A program made the translations under genes and the position numbers. Under the pieces are notes generated by a model. The model had not been told where the DNA came from and ran no database searches. It saw only the letters and a program-made list of their open reading frames with translations. Source: Breoghania sp. (GTDB lineage: Bacteria > Pseudomonadota > Alphaproteobacteria > Rhizobiales > Stappiaceae). Taken from it: DNA of 64,000 nucleotides. Below, one piece after another: positions 9,976-16,975 of this stretch. Numbering within the stretch: position 1 is the stretch's first letter; the number at the start of each line of letters is the position of its first letter. The stretch is taken from assembly GCF_963674635.1 (NCBI RefSeq), contig NZ_OY771475.1, forward strand, positions 1,178,001-1,242,000, in the 5' to 3' direction.

Positions 9976-10323
9976 TCAGTAGTTTTTCTCTTTTTCCTTG
10001 TCCGCCGGCTTCGCCGCGGCTGCCAGCATCCCGGCTTCAAATCCATTGATCGCGGCAATCAGCATGTCGCGGTCAAGCCATTCGGATCCCGACACGCGCG
10101 CAAGCACCTCTTCCGCGCTCAGCCCCTCTAGCCGCCCGCTGAACCCGTTGCGTCGCCAGACGCCGCCGGATGAACCGGCAATGCGCACCACGGCCACGCC
10201 TTCACCCGTGCGCGGCGCATTGGCCCGCATCGGGCAGGCATCGCCGCAGTCCGTCCCTAGATCGGCGCAGCCCTTGCAATAGTCTCCGCCGCCTCCACCG
10301 ATCCATTCGGCGAGGCGGCGCAT
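9976..10323 (-). CDS. tail assembly chaperone, T part (made as GT fusion by -1 frameshift)
   Basis: The frame from the ATG at 10,321-10,323 gives 115 residues starting MRRLAEWIGGGGGDYC. It is offset by -1 relative to the upstream chaperone gene and overlaps its last 67 bases, the same arrangement as lambda G and T. A slip site GGGAAAC lies just before this ATG, so the main product is probably a fusion of 144 residues of G with 116 residues read from this frame (about 260 residues). Early in it is an unusual cysteine cluster (YCKGCADLGTDCGDACP) that could bind metal. It would help load tail tube subunits on the tape measure. Confidence 0.8.
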   Translation of the reverse strand: MRRLAEWIGGGGGDYCKGCADLGTDCGDACPMRANAPRTGEGVAVVRIAGSSGGVWRRNGFSGRLEGLSAEEVLARVSGSEWLDRDMLIAAINGFEAGMLAAAAKPADKEKEKNY

Positions 10324-10757
10324 GCGTTTCCCTCCGCACTCACCGTGCGTACTGCCGACCAGGCCAACCGCTCGAACGCGGCGAAACAATCGGCGTTGCT
10401 CAAGAGCATCCCGATATGCTTGCGGGTGATTTCGATGGGGTTGCCGTCGGCATCGCCGACACCGTCCCAATCGGTGACCAGCATTTCGAACAGAAGCGCG
10501 TTGACGAGAAAGCGCGTCAGGCCGATCACGCGATCAACCTGCGCCTCCATATCCTCGCCATCCTCAGGCCCGGCGAATTCATCCAGCCCGAATTCGCGCA
10601 GCCCCTGCGGCGCCTTCAGCCAGTCGGCGACGATCTGCGCGGCTTCGGTTTCAGCCTGAATGGATTCGATGGAGGTTGCCGGGCGCATGGTCAGCCAGGC
10701 GCCATCGACGAACTTGCGCCGCCTGACGGTGCGGTCGATCTTTTCAACCCTCAGCAT
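10257..10757 (-). CDS. tail assembly chaperone, G-like
   Basis: A 166-residue, largely helical and acidic protein (MLRVEKIDRTVRRRKFVDG) directly between the tail tube gene and the T frame. Its ATG overlaps the last base of the tail tube stop. Length and place fit lambda gpG (140 residues) and similar chaperones that coat the tape measure before tube assembly. The last 22 codons lie beyond the slip site at 10,326-10,332 and are replaced in the fusion form. Confidence 0.82.
   Translation of the reverse strand: MLRVEKIDRTVRRRKFVDGAWLTMRPATSIESIQAETEAAQIVADWLKAPQGLREFGLDEFAGPEDGEDMEAQVDRVIGLTRFLVNALLFEMLVTDWDGVGDADGNPIEITRKHIGMLLSNADCFAAFERLAWSAVRTVSAEGNACAASPNGSVEAAETIARAAPI
10326..10332 (-). 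promoter_or_regulatory. programmed -1 ribosomal frameshift site GGGAAAC
   Basis: On the minus strand the heptamer G GGA AAC sits in frame with the upstream chaperone gene (codons GGA at 10,331-10,329 and AAC at 10,328-10,326), the form X XXY YYZ needed for a -1 slip. After slippage translation continues in the downstream T frame. Lambda uses GGGAAAG at the same place between G and T. Confidence 0.82.
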
Positions 10758-11725
10758 CAGTAAGACTCGATGCCGTTGGTGACGGCAATCGTCAGCATCG
10801 GATCTGTTGCCGACTGTTCCGCCCGCCAGTTCAGTTCCGCCTCAAGTCCGCCCGGCCCGCCGATGGGGGCGAAGGCCCCTTTTTCAAACCGTGCATTCGC
10901 CATTACAAACGAAATCTTGGCTGTCGCGGAGGCAGCCAGTTCGAATTCGAACTTGAACGGATCGCCCGCCGCCATCAGGTCATAATAGCTTTCATTGGCG
11001 TAACGAATGCGGGCCGACCCGCTACAGGTCGCATCCGCGTCGAGTTCGAATCCGGAGGAATATTTCGTGCCGTTCAGGCTGTCGTCGGCCGCGGCGTTGT
11101 TGTTGTACTGGAACGACCCGCCGCGGAAATTGCCGACCTCCACGTCGTCGATCAACACGCGACCGATGGCCGCCGCGATCGGGTTGCGCGCAAGCATCGC
11201 CACAGGCGCGCCACCCCCGGTTGCGGCAAGTTTCACCTGGTTTCGGCCCAGAATGTTGACATTGGCCTGCCGGTAACCCGCCGAGCGGGTGGTGTCGAAA
11301 CTGAAACTGTCGGCAAGACAACCAATCGACTGGAAGAACGCGGCCCCTGCCCGCTTCTCGATTTCGATGGTATAGAAGGGCAGCACCTCGCCGCCTGAGG
11401 CGAAGGTGTGCGTGTAGGGCCCCGTGCCGGTCGTAACCGGCGCGCCCAGGAGCGCGGTCAGCCAGTAGGCGATATGGTTGAGATCGAGCGGCACCGCGAT
11501 CTGTCCGGAAAGTGAAGCGAGCCCCGGCGCAAGCGCGAGCGTGTCGCGATTGTTCGTGCGTTCCTGCCCGAGAAGCGGATCGTCCTCAAACGGCTCCGCC
11601 TCCCCGAGATTTTCCGAATAAAACGGGGTGCGCGTGTAATTGCCGGTGGCCGCCGTATCGAAGGCGCTCTGGATGCCGAACAGCATGTTTGCGGTCTTGC
11701 CGCGGGGCTTGGCTGCGGTGGGCAT
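10757..11725 (-). CDS. major tail tube protein (gpV-like)
   Basis: A 322-residue protein with the sequence character of the phage tail tube family TTP_2: FGIQSAFDTAATGNYTR near residue 16, then a duplicated beta-sandwich pattern rich in Thr, Asn and Gly, and a C-terminal half ending in AVTNGIESY. It polymerises to form the non-contractile tail tube. It comes just before the G/GT chaperones and has a good upstream ribosome-binding site (GAGAAAC in the GGAGAAACGAAC leader). Confidence 0.88.
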   Translation of the reverse strand: MPTAAKPRGKTANMLFGIQSAFDTAATGNYTRTPFYSENLGEAEPFEDDPLLGQERTNNRDTLALAPGLASLSGQIAVPLDLNHIAYWLTALLGAPVTTGTGPYTHTFASGGEVLPFYTIEIEKRAGAAFFQSIGCLADSFSFDTTRSAGYRQANVNILGRNQVKLAATGGGAPVAMLARNPIAAAIGRVLIDDVEVGNFRGGSFQYNNNAAADDSLNGTKYSSGFELDADATCSGSARIRYANESYYDLMAAGDPFKFEFELAASATAKISFVMANARFEKGAFAPIGGPGGLEAELNWRAEQSATDPMLTIAVTNGIESY

Positions 11726-11753
11726 GTTCGTTTCTCCTCAAGGATCCTGATTC

Positions 11754-11969
11754 TCACAGCCCGGCAAGGGCGCGGTCGCGCGCATTGGCCCGGCGCGCCC
11801 GGCTTCCGGTTTCAAGCTCCGCTGCCGCATCCATCGGCACGGAAACGACCTTGCCGTGCGCACCGAAGCCTGTTTCGTCATCCAGCAGCACAACGTCGAC
11901 CATCTCAGGCTCAGGCGCGCGGCCCTGTTCGCCCGCCGCTTCTGCGGCGCTCGCCTTGCGTTTCGTCAT
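11754..11969 (-). CDS. small phage protein, unknown
   Basis: A 71-residue protein with an acidic central part (VDVVLLDDETGFGAHGKVVSV), which probably forms a small beta unit, and Ala/Arg-rich ends. No family recognised. It lies between the tail terminator-like gene and the tail tube gene. Its frame is conserved in style with the neighbours (high GC third positions), which supports it being real. Confidence 0.6.
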   Translation of the reverse strand: MTKRKASAAEAAGEQGRAPEPEMVDVVLLDDETGFGAHGKVVSVPMDAAAELETGSRARRANARDRALAGL

Positions 11970-12005
11970 TTCGGGAACCTCGTGTTCGTCTGTGACCGGC
12001 GGAAC

Positions 12006-12461
12006 CTAGAAAGGCCGATCGGAGGTGAGCGTCATCACCACATCGATTTCCGCAGCCCGCAGGCCGGATATGCCTTCGGTCGCGAGATTGTCGCGGCGCA
12101 GCCCCGTGATTTCCGCATTGTCGACCACACCGCCAAGTGTGCGGTCGGCATCAAGCGCATCGTCCAGCGCAAGCAGACCGGCCTCAAAGGCCGCGCGCAG
12201 ATCCGCTTCCGTATCGGCTTTCACAAACCATTCGAAGGTCGCCGACTGGCTCAGTTCGTACGGTTCCTCGCCACCAAGCTGCGTTTCCAGCGTGGCGACA
12301 TCACCATCAACCATGTTGAGATAGGCCAGTGCGCCCCCATCCAGTGCGCTGAAGGCATCGTCGAGCGTCCGGTTGCGCTCCAGCGCCGGAAGGCTGATGG
12401 AGGCCGCGGCATTGATCGCGACTTCCAGTGCATCGAGTGCCGCCCCTGTTCGCGTGGTCAT
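12006..12461 (-). CDS. tail terminator-like protein (gpU position)
   Basis: A 151-residue protein, helical at the start (ALDALEVAINAAASISLPAL) and beta-rich after that, with the alternating pattern of small head-tail connector or tail terminator proteins. It overlaps the upstream DUF6441-like gene by 4 bp (ATGA). Its place between that gene and the tail tube gene matches gpU, which caps the tail and stops polymerisation. Family assignment is by position and general pattern. Confidence 0.65.
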   Translation of the reverse strand: MTTRTGAALDALEVAINAAASISLPALERNRTLDDAFSALDGGALAYLNMVDGDVATLETQLGGEEPYELSQSATFEWFVKADTEADLRAAFEAGLLALDDALDADRTLGGVVDNAEITGLRRDNLATEGISGLRAAEIDVVMTLTSDRPF

Positions 12462-13141
12462 GCGGCCTCCGAAAGCGCGCGCCCGATCCGCTCGCTCGCG
12501 AGTTTCGGGAATTGCCGTTCAAGCACGGCGATGATGTGCGAAATGTTGATCCGGACGCCAAGGCGAACCTGCTTGACGAGAACATACATGAGCAATTGTT
12601 CATCCCCGATCCGGGCTCGTTTACTCTTGCTCGTCTTTCTGGAGGCCGCCCGCTTTCCCCGCGACCGTCTGAAACCTTTGTCGGCGATGGCGTAAAACCT
12701 GCGACCACCAGCGGCCGGAATGACCCGAAGGCTATCCGTGCCGTACTCCTCCAGAAATTCTTCCATGCGCATCGGTCCACGCTTGCCGCCCTTTCCGGTG
12801 CGGGGCGCGAATTCCGTCGGGATGGCGAGGAAGCCGCCCGCACTCGGGGAGCGGATAGGCTTTCCTTCAGAAAACGCCCGCATGATCTGCGGGGCCTTGG
12901 AAAAGATCAGCCCCGCAGGCTGAAGTGTCGGTTTCCCCCGGCGAGGATAGACATTGCCCCGCCAGGTCTTTTCAAGCCTGCCGCCAAGCCCAGCCGATCT
13001 GGTTGCCATCCGCAGGCGACGCTTGCCGAGATCTGTTGCCGCGTTGACGCCATCGCGAACAGCGCCCGTCAGCCGCTGTTCCTTGGCCTTGAGGTACTTC
13101 TCAAGGTCGCCCCGGATCGCCAGTTGCAGCCCGAGCGTCAT
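12458..13141 (-). CDS. DUF6441-like tail completion protein (gpZ position)
   Basis: A 227-residue, very basic protein. I use the ATG at 13,139-13,141 (MTLGLQLAIRGDL) because it overlaps the upstream stop by ATGA. The first 60 residues look like a helix-rich HK97-gp10/gpZ-type start (LTGAVRDGVNAATDLGKRRL). A Lys/Arg-rich section follows around residues 150-180. It would join or complete the tail at the head interface. Family naming is from resemblance, not a search. Confidence 0.68.
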   Translation of the reverse strand: MTLGLQLAIRGDLEKYLKAKEQRLTGAVRDGVNAATDLGKRRLRMATRSAGLGGRLEKTWRGNVYPRRGKPTLQPAGLIFSKAPQIMRAFSEGKPIRSPSAGGFLAIPTEFAPRTGKGGKRGPMRMEEFLEEYGTDSLRVIPAAGGRRFYAIADKGFRRSRGKRAASRKTSKSKRARIGDEQLLMYVLVKQVRLGVRINISHIIAVLERQFPKLASERIGRALSEAA

Positions 13142-13461
13142 GACACAGCCTCGCACTGGCACGCCCACACGAGCCGCGCACTGTCAAAAAGCCGAGGCTT
13201 GGAAACGATCCTGTAGCTCTCGCCGGAAAGCGCGAAGAGCCCGCCCTTCACCGGCTCCGCAATCTCGCTTCGCCGCACCTCCAGCCGGGACGTGCGCACC
13301 TGCGGCCGCGCCTGCCCCCAATCGATCCCCTCGTCATCATCCTGCATGACGATGACACGTATCCCGGCGACCTCAACGCCGGATGGCGGCGTATAGGTCG
13401 CCGCCCGGCCAAACCGCGAGAACGCGGTGTCGACCGGACGGGCGGCTTTCGTCGGATCCAT
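13138..13461 (-). CDS. head-tail joining protein (FII-like)
   Basis: A 107-residue protein starting MDPTKAARPVDTAFSRFG at 13,461, directly after the capsid gene. The longer frame upstream is antisense of nothing but reads through the capsid gene and is rejected. The first part (FSRFGRAATYTPPSGV) and its beta-rich body fit small phage head-tail joining proteins of the FII type. It overlaps the next gene by 4 bp. Confidence 0.75.
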   Translation of the reverse strand: MDPTKAARPVDTAFSRFGRAATYTPPSGVEVAGIRVIVMQDDDEGIDWGQARPQVRTSRLEVRRSEIAEPVKGGLFALSGESYRIVSKPRLFDSARLVWACQCEAVS

Positions 13462-13472
13462 GGCGGTGCCGA

Positions 13473-14522
13473 TCAGTCCGAGGAATAGCACTCGACGAGG
13501 CATTCCGGCTGCTTGCAGACCGGCAGGCGGTTCGTCTGCGACTTCATCTCCACGCCCTCGCCATGCTTCAGCACCTCGACCGAGATGAAGACGGGATCGG
13601 CGGCATCCGGCGCCACGTTGACCATGTCGATGTGGTGCGCCGGCCCCTGGTAGGTCGCGAACATGGACTGTGTACCGGTCGGGTACGCATGCCCCTTGCC
13701 CGCCGCGACCGCGACCTCGGACGTGATCGCGCCGCTGGAGTTGCGCACCGGAAACGTCGCCTTGTACTCGCGGAACATGAGTTGGCCGAATTCGAAGACG
13801 CGCCCCCAGTTGCCGCCAAGCCGGTCGCGCTCGAACTTCTGCAGCGTCTGCGCCTGCTGCGTCTGCAGCCAGAACTTCTCGACGTTCGGATGCGACGTGA
13901 ACCTGTTGAAGAACGTGGTGTCGACGATCACCTCGACCTGCCCGACCGTCTCGCCCTTGGCGTTTCTTATGATGTGGTCGGCGACTTCCTCGCACTTCTC
14001 CACCATGTTCGTGGCGGCCGTGCCGAGCTTGAAGTCGATGGTCTTTTTCGTGATGCCGAAAACCTCGTAGAGATCGTAGAGCGTCTTGCCCTTACCATCC
14101 TTGATCAGGCCCTTGAGCATGCCCATGCGAACGTATTCCAGCGTGACGGCGTGGTGGCCGCGGATGGTTTTAAGTTTCTTCGCCGTCTCGCTGTCGAGAT
14201 CGCGCGCCTGCATCACACCGCCGACCACCTGAATGCCGTTGGCAAGGTCCGCCGCCTTGATCGTGCCGAGATGCGGGAAGTGCGGGACGATCAGGATGAT
14301 CCCGCCTTCGGTATCATCTTCCGACATCTGCCCGGGCGCGCCCGGCTCTTCGGCGGCGAGCACGACGAGCTGCCCGTCGCGGTAGTCGATACGCACGTAG
14401 CGCGAGCCGATCGGCTCACTCGGCGCGATATCGAGTGCGTTCAAAAGGCCGAAGTTGTTGGGGAGGCGGTTGACCTCCTCGGTCAACTCCACATTCGTAT
14501 AGGGAAACAGAATCTCCGGCAT
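13473..14522 (-). CDS. major capsid protein (gpE family)
   Basis: A 349-residue protein matching the lambda gpE/phage major capsid E family in length and pattern: MPEILFPYTNVELTEEVNRL at the start, a charged segment around residue 120, a helical segment near 150-180 (LYDLYEVFGITKKTIDFK) and the conserved FFNRFTSHPNVEKFW at about 205-220. It lies between the decoration protein and head-tail joining gene, as in lambda. It forms the HK97-fold icosahedral shell. Confidence 0.93.
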   Translation of the reverse strand: MPEILFPYTNVELTEEVNRLPNNFGLLNALDIAPSEPIGSRYVRIDYRDGQLVVLAAEEPGAPGQMSEDDTEGGIILIVPHFPHLGTIKAADLANGIQVVGGVMQARDLDSETAKKLKTIRGHHAVTLEYVRMGMLKGLIKDGKGKTLYDLYEVFGITKKTIDFKLGTAATNMVEKCEEVADHIIRNAKGETVGQVEVIVDTTFFNRFTSHPNVEKFWLQTQQAQTLQKFERDRLGGNWGRVFEFGQLMFREYKATFPVRNSSGAITSEVAVAAGKGHAYPTGTQSMFATYQGPAHHIDMVNVAPDAADPVFISVEVLKHGEGVEMKSQTNRLPVCKQPECLVECYSSD

Positions 14523-14582
14523 CGCCGTATCTCCTGACTGGCGGGCCTTTTCAGCGGCTCCGCGAATTCAATGAAGGGGATC

Positions 14583-14599
14583 GGCCGGCGATGCCGGCC
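14583..14599. repeat. short GC hairpin between gpD and gpE genes
   Basis: GGCCGGC and GCCGGCC are separated by GAT, a 7-bp perfect inverted repeat in the 86-bp gap between the decoration and capsid genes. There is no T-run, so it is more likely an mRNA-stabilising or processing hairpin than a terminator. Confidence 0.5.
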
Positions 14600-14608
14600 T
14601 CATGATTT

Positions 14609-15319
14609 TCAGGCGGTCCGCACCACCACGCCGCGCTCTTCCAGCACCTCCAGCACGGCGGATTTCTGAGCCGGCGTTACGCCGTCCGGCCAGGCGATGC
14701 CGCCCGCGAAACACAGTGCCATCCTCGAAAGCACAACGAGCCCACCGACCAGGTCCTCGCCGTCGGGCGCCGTCGCCTCGTTGCAGGCGAAGCCATAGGC
14801 GACTTCCGAGCCATCCGTGCCGGCAGGATCCCAGGCCACCACCTTGCCGGCATTCGAGCCGATCACATCGGCCGTGACGGTCACGGTGAAGCTGTCACCG
14901 GCGGCGAAGTCCGTCGCGCCATCGGCGATCGTGAACTTGATCTGTTTGGCGAAAGCCGTGCCCACCTTGGCGGTACCGACGGACTTCCCGTCCGGTCCCT
15001 CGACGTTGAACGTGCCGCCATCCGCCGCCGGCTCGGTGCAGGTGACAGTGTAAATGCCCTCCTTGGCGGCCGTGGTCACCGCCGGGTCGGAGAGCGTCAG
15101 CGTTCCGTCGCCGGTATTTCCAGCGCCCGCCGCCGCAGCCGCCGTCGTCAAAGTGACGGTGCTGAGTTTGGCGACAATGGAAAGCGCAGGAATCTTGCGC
15201 GCGCCTCCGTTTCCCGCGAGTACCGTCATCGCCTCGCGGCAGTAATCAGGATTGGCCTCCCATTTGATCAGCGACGAAAGATCCGGCGCCCGGGAGATCG
15301 AGTAAAACGGCATGCTCAT
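14609..15319 (-). CDS. head decoration protein (gpD family) with inserted beta domain
   Basis: A 236-residue protein, about twice the length of lambda gpD (110). The N-terminal 50 residues and the C-terminal 75 (KVVAWDPAGTDGSEVAYGF onward) fit gpD, which clamps capsid trimers from outside. Between them, at about residues 52-155, is an extra Thr/Gly/Ala-rich beta domain (GIYTVTCTEPAADGGTFNVE) like those seen in other long phage decoration proteins. This would project from the capsid. The ATG at 15,319 and one two codons later are both possible. Confidence 0.85.
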   Translation of the reverse strand: MSMPFYSISRAPDLSSLIKWEANPDYCREAMTVLAGNGGARKIPALSIVAKLSTVTLTTAAAAAGAGNTGDGTLTLSDPAVTTAAKEGIYTVTCTEPAADGGTFNVEGPDGKSVGTAKVGTAFAKQIKFTIADGATDFAAGDSFTVTVTADVIGSNAGKVVAWDPAGTDGSEVAYGFACNEATAPDGEDLVGGLVVLSRMALCFAGGIAWPDGVTPAQKSAVLEVLEERGVVVRTA

Positions 15320-15358
15320 GATCTCGTTTCCTTATGCTCTGCCCCAGCCGGGGCCGTT

Positions 15359-15380
15359 CGCCGGTGACATGTCACCGGCG
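15359..15380. repeat. perfect 22-bp palindrome upstream of decoration gene
   Basis: CGCCGGTGAC, AT, GTCACCGGCG reads the same on both strands. It lies in the 95-bp gap between the protease/scaffold stop and the decoration protein start, on the mRNA leading into the most highly expressed genes. A second, smaller GCCCCAGCCGGGGC hairpin is next to it. Confidence 0.75.
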
Positions 15381-15414
15381 TTGCAAGGCTCTGCAGGTTC
15401 TGGCAGATGGCCGG

Positions 15415-15810
15415 TTAGCGCTGAGCGCCAACGTAGCGGTCGATGGCCTTGGACAGCCCGGAGCGCGGCTGCTCGCCGATCGGCGCCGGCCCGCCCATGT
15501 CGATCACGGCACCGGCCGCCGCCTGCTGCTTGCGCCCCTCGAATGTCTGTTCGGGCGCGGCGCCGGATGCCGCTTCGACAGGCGCGGCCGCCAGCGCCGC
15601 CTTCGCATCCTCCGGCGACATCGCGGTATTGAACGCGAAGTGCTGCGCCAGGGCCGCCCGGCCCTGCGCCTCTTCCGATCCCAGGATCGCCTTGATGCGC
15701 TCGCGCTCGGCAGACGCGCCTTCGGCACCCGCCGCGTTCACCGCCGCGTCATGTTCGGCCTTGGGGATGCCGGCGTTTTCAGCGGCCGGCGCGCTCGTGG
15801 TCTCGCTCAT
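15415..15810 (-). CDS. nested scaffold protein (Nu3-like), internal start in protease gene
   Basis: An in-frame ATG at 15,808-15,810 (protein start MSETTSAPAAENAG) has a strong AGGAG seven bases before it, deep inside the protease gene. The product would be 131 residues, Ala/Glu-rich and probably helical, typical of capsid scaffolds. Lambda makes Nu3 from inside gene C by the same method. The scaffold would be produced in excess and removed by the protease. Confidence 0.75.
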   Translation of the reverse strand: MSETTSAPAAENAGIPKAEHDAAVNAAGAEGASAERERIKAILGSEEAQGRAALAQHFAFNTAMSPEDAKAALAAAPVEAASGAAPEQTFEGRKQQAAAGAVIDMGGPAPIGEQPRSGLSKAIDRYVGAQR

Positions 15811-16716
15811 GGAAGGTCTCCTGTTCTGCGAGAGGGTGCGCCCGGCGGGCGCGGATGTGAGATCGGTGACGATCGATTCAAATGTTCCGATGCGATCTGC
15901 CAGACCGATATTCACGGCGTCTTTGGCGGGCACAACCTCCGCCTCAAGATCGCGGATCGCTTTTTCCGAGATCTTGCGATGTTCGCTCACAAGGCCAACG
16001 AAGTCGGTCATGATTGAGTCAACACGCTTCTGGATTGAGGTAAGGGCGTCGCCTTCGAGCGGACCGAAGGGATTGCCGTCCACTTTCCTCTTGCCCGCGT
16101 GAATGATGGTCGTAGTGACACCGAGATTTTCGAGGCGTTTCGAATGATCGAAGTGGACCAGAAGAACCCCGATCGAACCGACAGCACCACTTTCCATGAC
16201 GACGATTTCACTTGCGCCACTGGCGAGTCCATAGCCGGCCGAAAGCGCCATCGGATGGACAGAAGCAATCACGCGCTTTTTTTGAGCCGCGGCACGGATA
16301 GCTCGCGCAGCATCGATCATCCCGTAAGCCGCGCCACCGGGCGTGTTTATATCGAGGAGGATCGTCTCGATTGTATCGTCGGCAACTGCGTTGGAGAGCT
16401 GAGCACAGAAACCCTCATAGGAGGTCATTCCGGAGTAGCTGTTCATCCAGGCGCCACGGGTGACAAGTTCGCCCATGAGTCCTACACGGGCAATATTCGA
16501 GCCGATCCGTGCAAATCCTTTCGGCCGCCCCGTTCGATCGGAGAATTCCTCCTCACCGATAAAGCGGTTTCCTTGCGGAGCTGGCGCCTCGATACCCAGC
16601 ATCCGTGACGCCAGGTATTGGCCGAAGAACATCCCCTGCTCCTCGGACAGCAATAACGGTTGCCCGAAAAAGCTCGATGCAACACGGGCGTATGCAAGGT
16701 CCATGTTCTGCGTCAT
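15415..16716 (-). CDS. S49 family prohead protease (gpC-like)
   Basis: A 433-residue protein. I start at MTQNMDLAYARVASSF because GAGGAAG precedes it; an in-frame extension of 18 codons is possible. The SppA/S49 fold is seen from about residue 70 to 290: DINTPGG at 123-129, nucleophile Ser159 in LSAGYG and a candidate catalytic Lys in AGKRKVDG near 209-211. The C-terminal 130 residues are a charged scaffold part that can also be made on its own from an internal start at 15,810. In lambda, gpC matures the prohead and carries the Nu3 scaffold in the same way. Confidence 0.9.
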   Translation of the reverse strand: MTQNMDLAYARVASSFFGQPLLLSEEQGMFFGQYLASRMLGIEAPAPQGNRFIGEEEFSDRTGRPKGFARIGSNIARVGLMGELVTRGAWMNSYSGMTSYEGFCAQLSNAVADDTIETILLDINTPGGAAYGMIDAARAIRAAAQKKRVIASVHPMALSAGYGLASGASEIVVMESGAVGSIGVLLVHFDHSKRLENLGVTTTIIHAGKRKVDGNPFGPLEGDALTSIQKRVDSIMTDFVGLVSEHRKISEKAIRDLEAEVVPAKDAVNIGLADRIGTFESIVTDLTSAPAGRTLSQNRRPSMSETTSAPAAENAGIPKAEHDAAVNAAGAEGASAERERIKAILGSEEAQGRAALAQHFAFNTAMSPEDAKAALAAAPVEAASGAAPEQTFEGRKQQAAAGAVIDMGGPAPIGEQPRSGLSKAIDRYVGAQR

Positions 16717-16729
16717 GTCGATTTCTTCC

Positions 16730-16975
16730 TCAGCAATAGCCCGAGCCCATAGCGAAACGTCGACGGCCACCGTTCTTCGCGTTGCACTCGCTCTTGAGCC
16801 GGTTGACCATCCGTTCCAGGTCGGCGACCGAGGCCTGCGTTACCGTCTCGTCGAAATCACCATGCTTGATGCGCACTGTCTGCTCGCCGGCCGCAAGCCT
16901 GTAGAGCGCCTGCTGCAGAACCGGCCACACGAGGCACGGGTTCGTGGTGTCGATCCCGTCGAACACGCTCGCCAT
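16730..16975 (-). CDS. gpW-like head completion protein
   Basis: An 81-residue protein starting MASVFDGIDTTNPCLVW; its ATG overlaps the portal stop (TGATG). The core, RLAAGEQTVRIKHGDFDETV followed by a helix and a basic, Gly-containing tail (GGRRRFAMGSGYC), follows the layout of lambda gpW, where a two-stranded hairpin is packed between two helices. gpW closes the head after packaging. In lambda it precedes the portal gene; here it follows it. Confidence 0.8.
   Translation of the reverse strand: MASVFDGIDTTNPCLVWPVLQQALYRLAAGEQTVRIKHGDFDETVTQASVADLERMVNRLKSECNAKNGGRRRFAMGSGYC

Noticed and set aside
13138..13995. A 285-residue minus-strand frame overlapping the capsid gene
   Set aside because: Only its last 107 codons, from 13,461, form a plausible protein; the rest is a shadow of the capsid gene.
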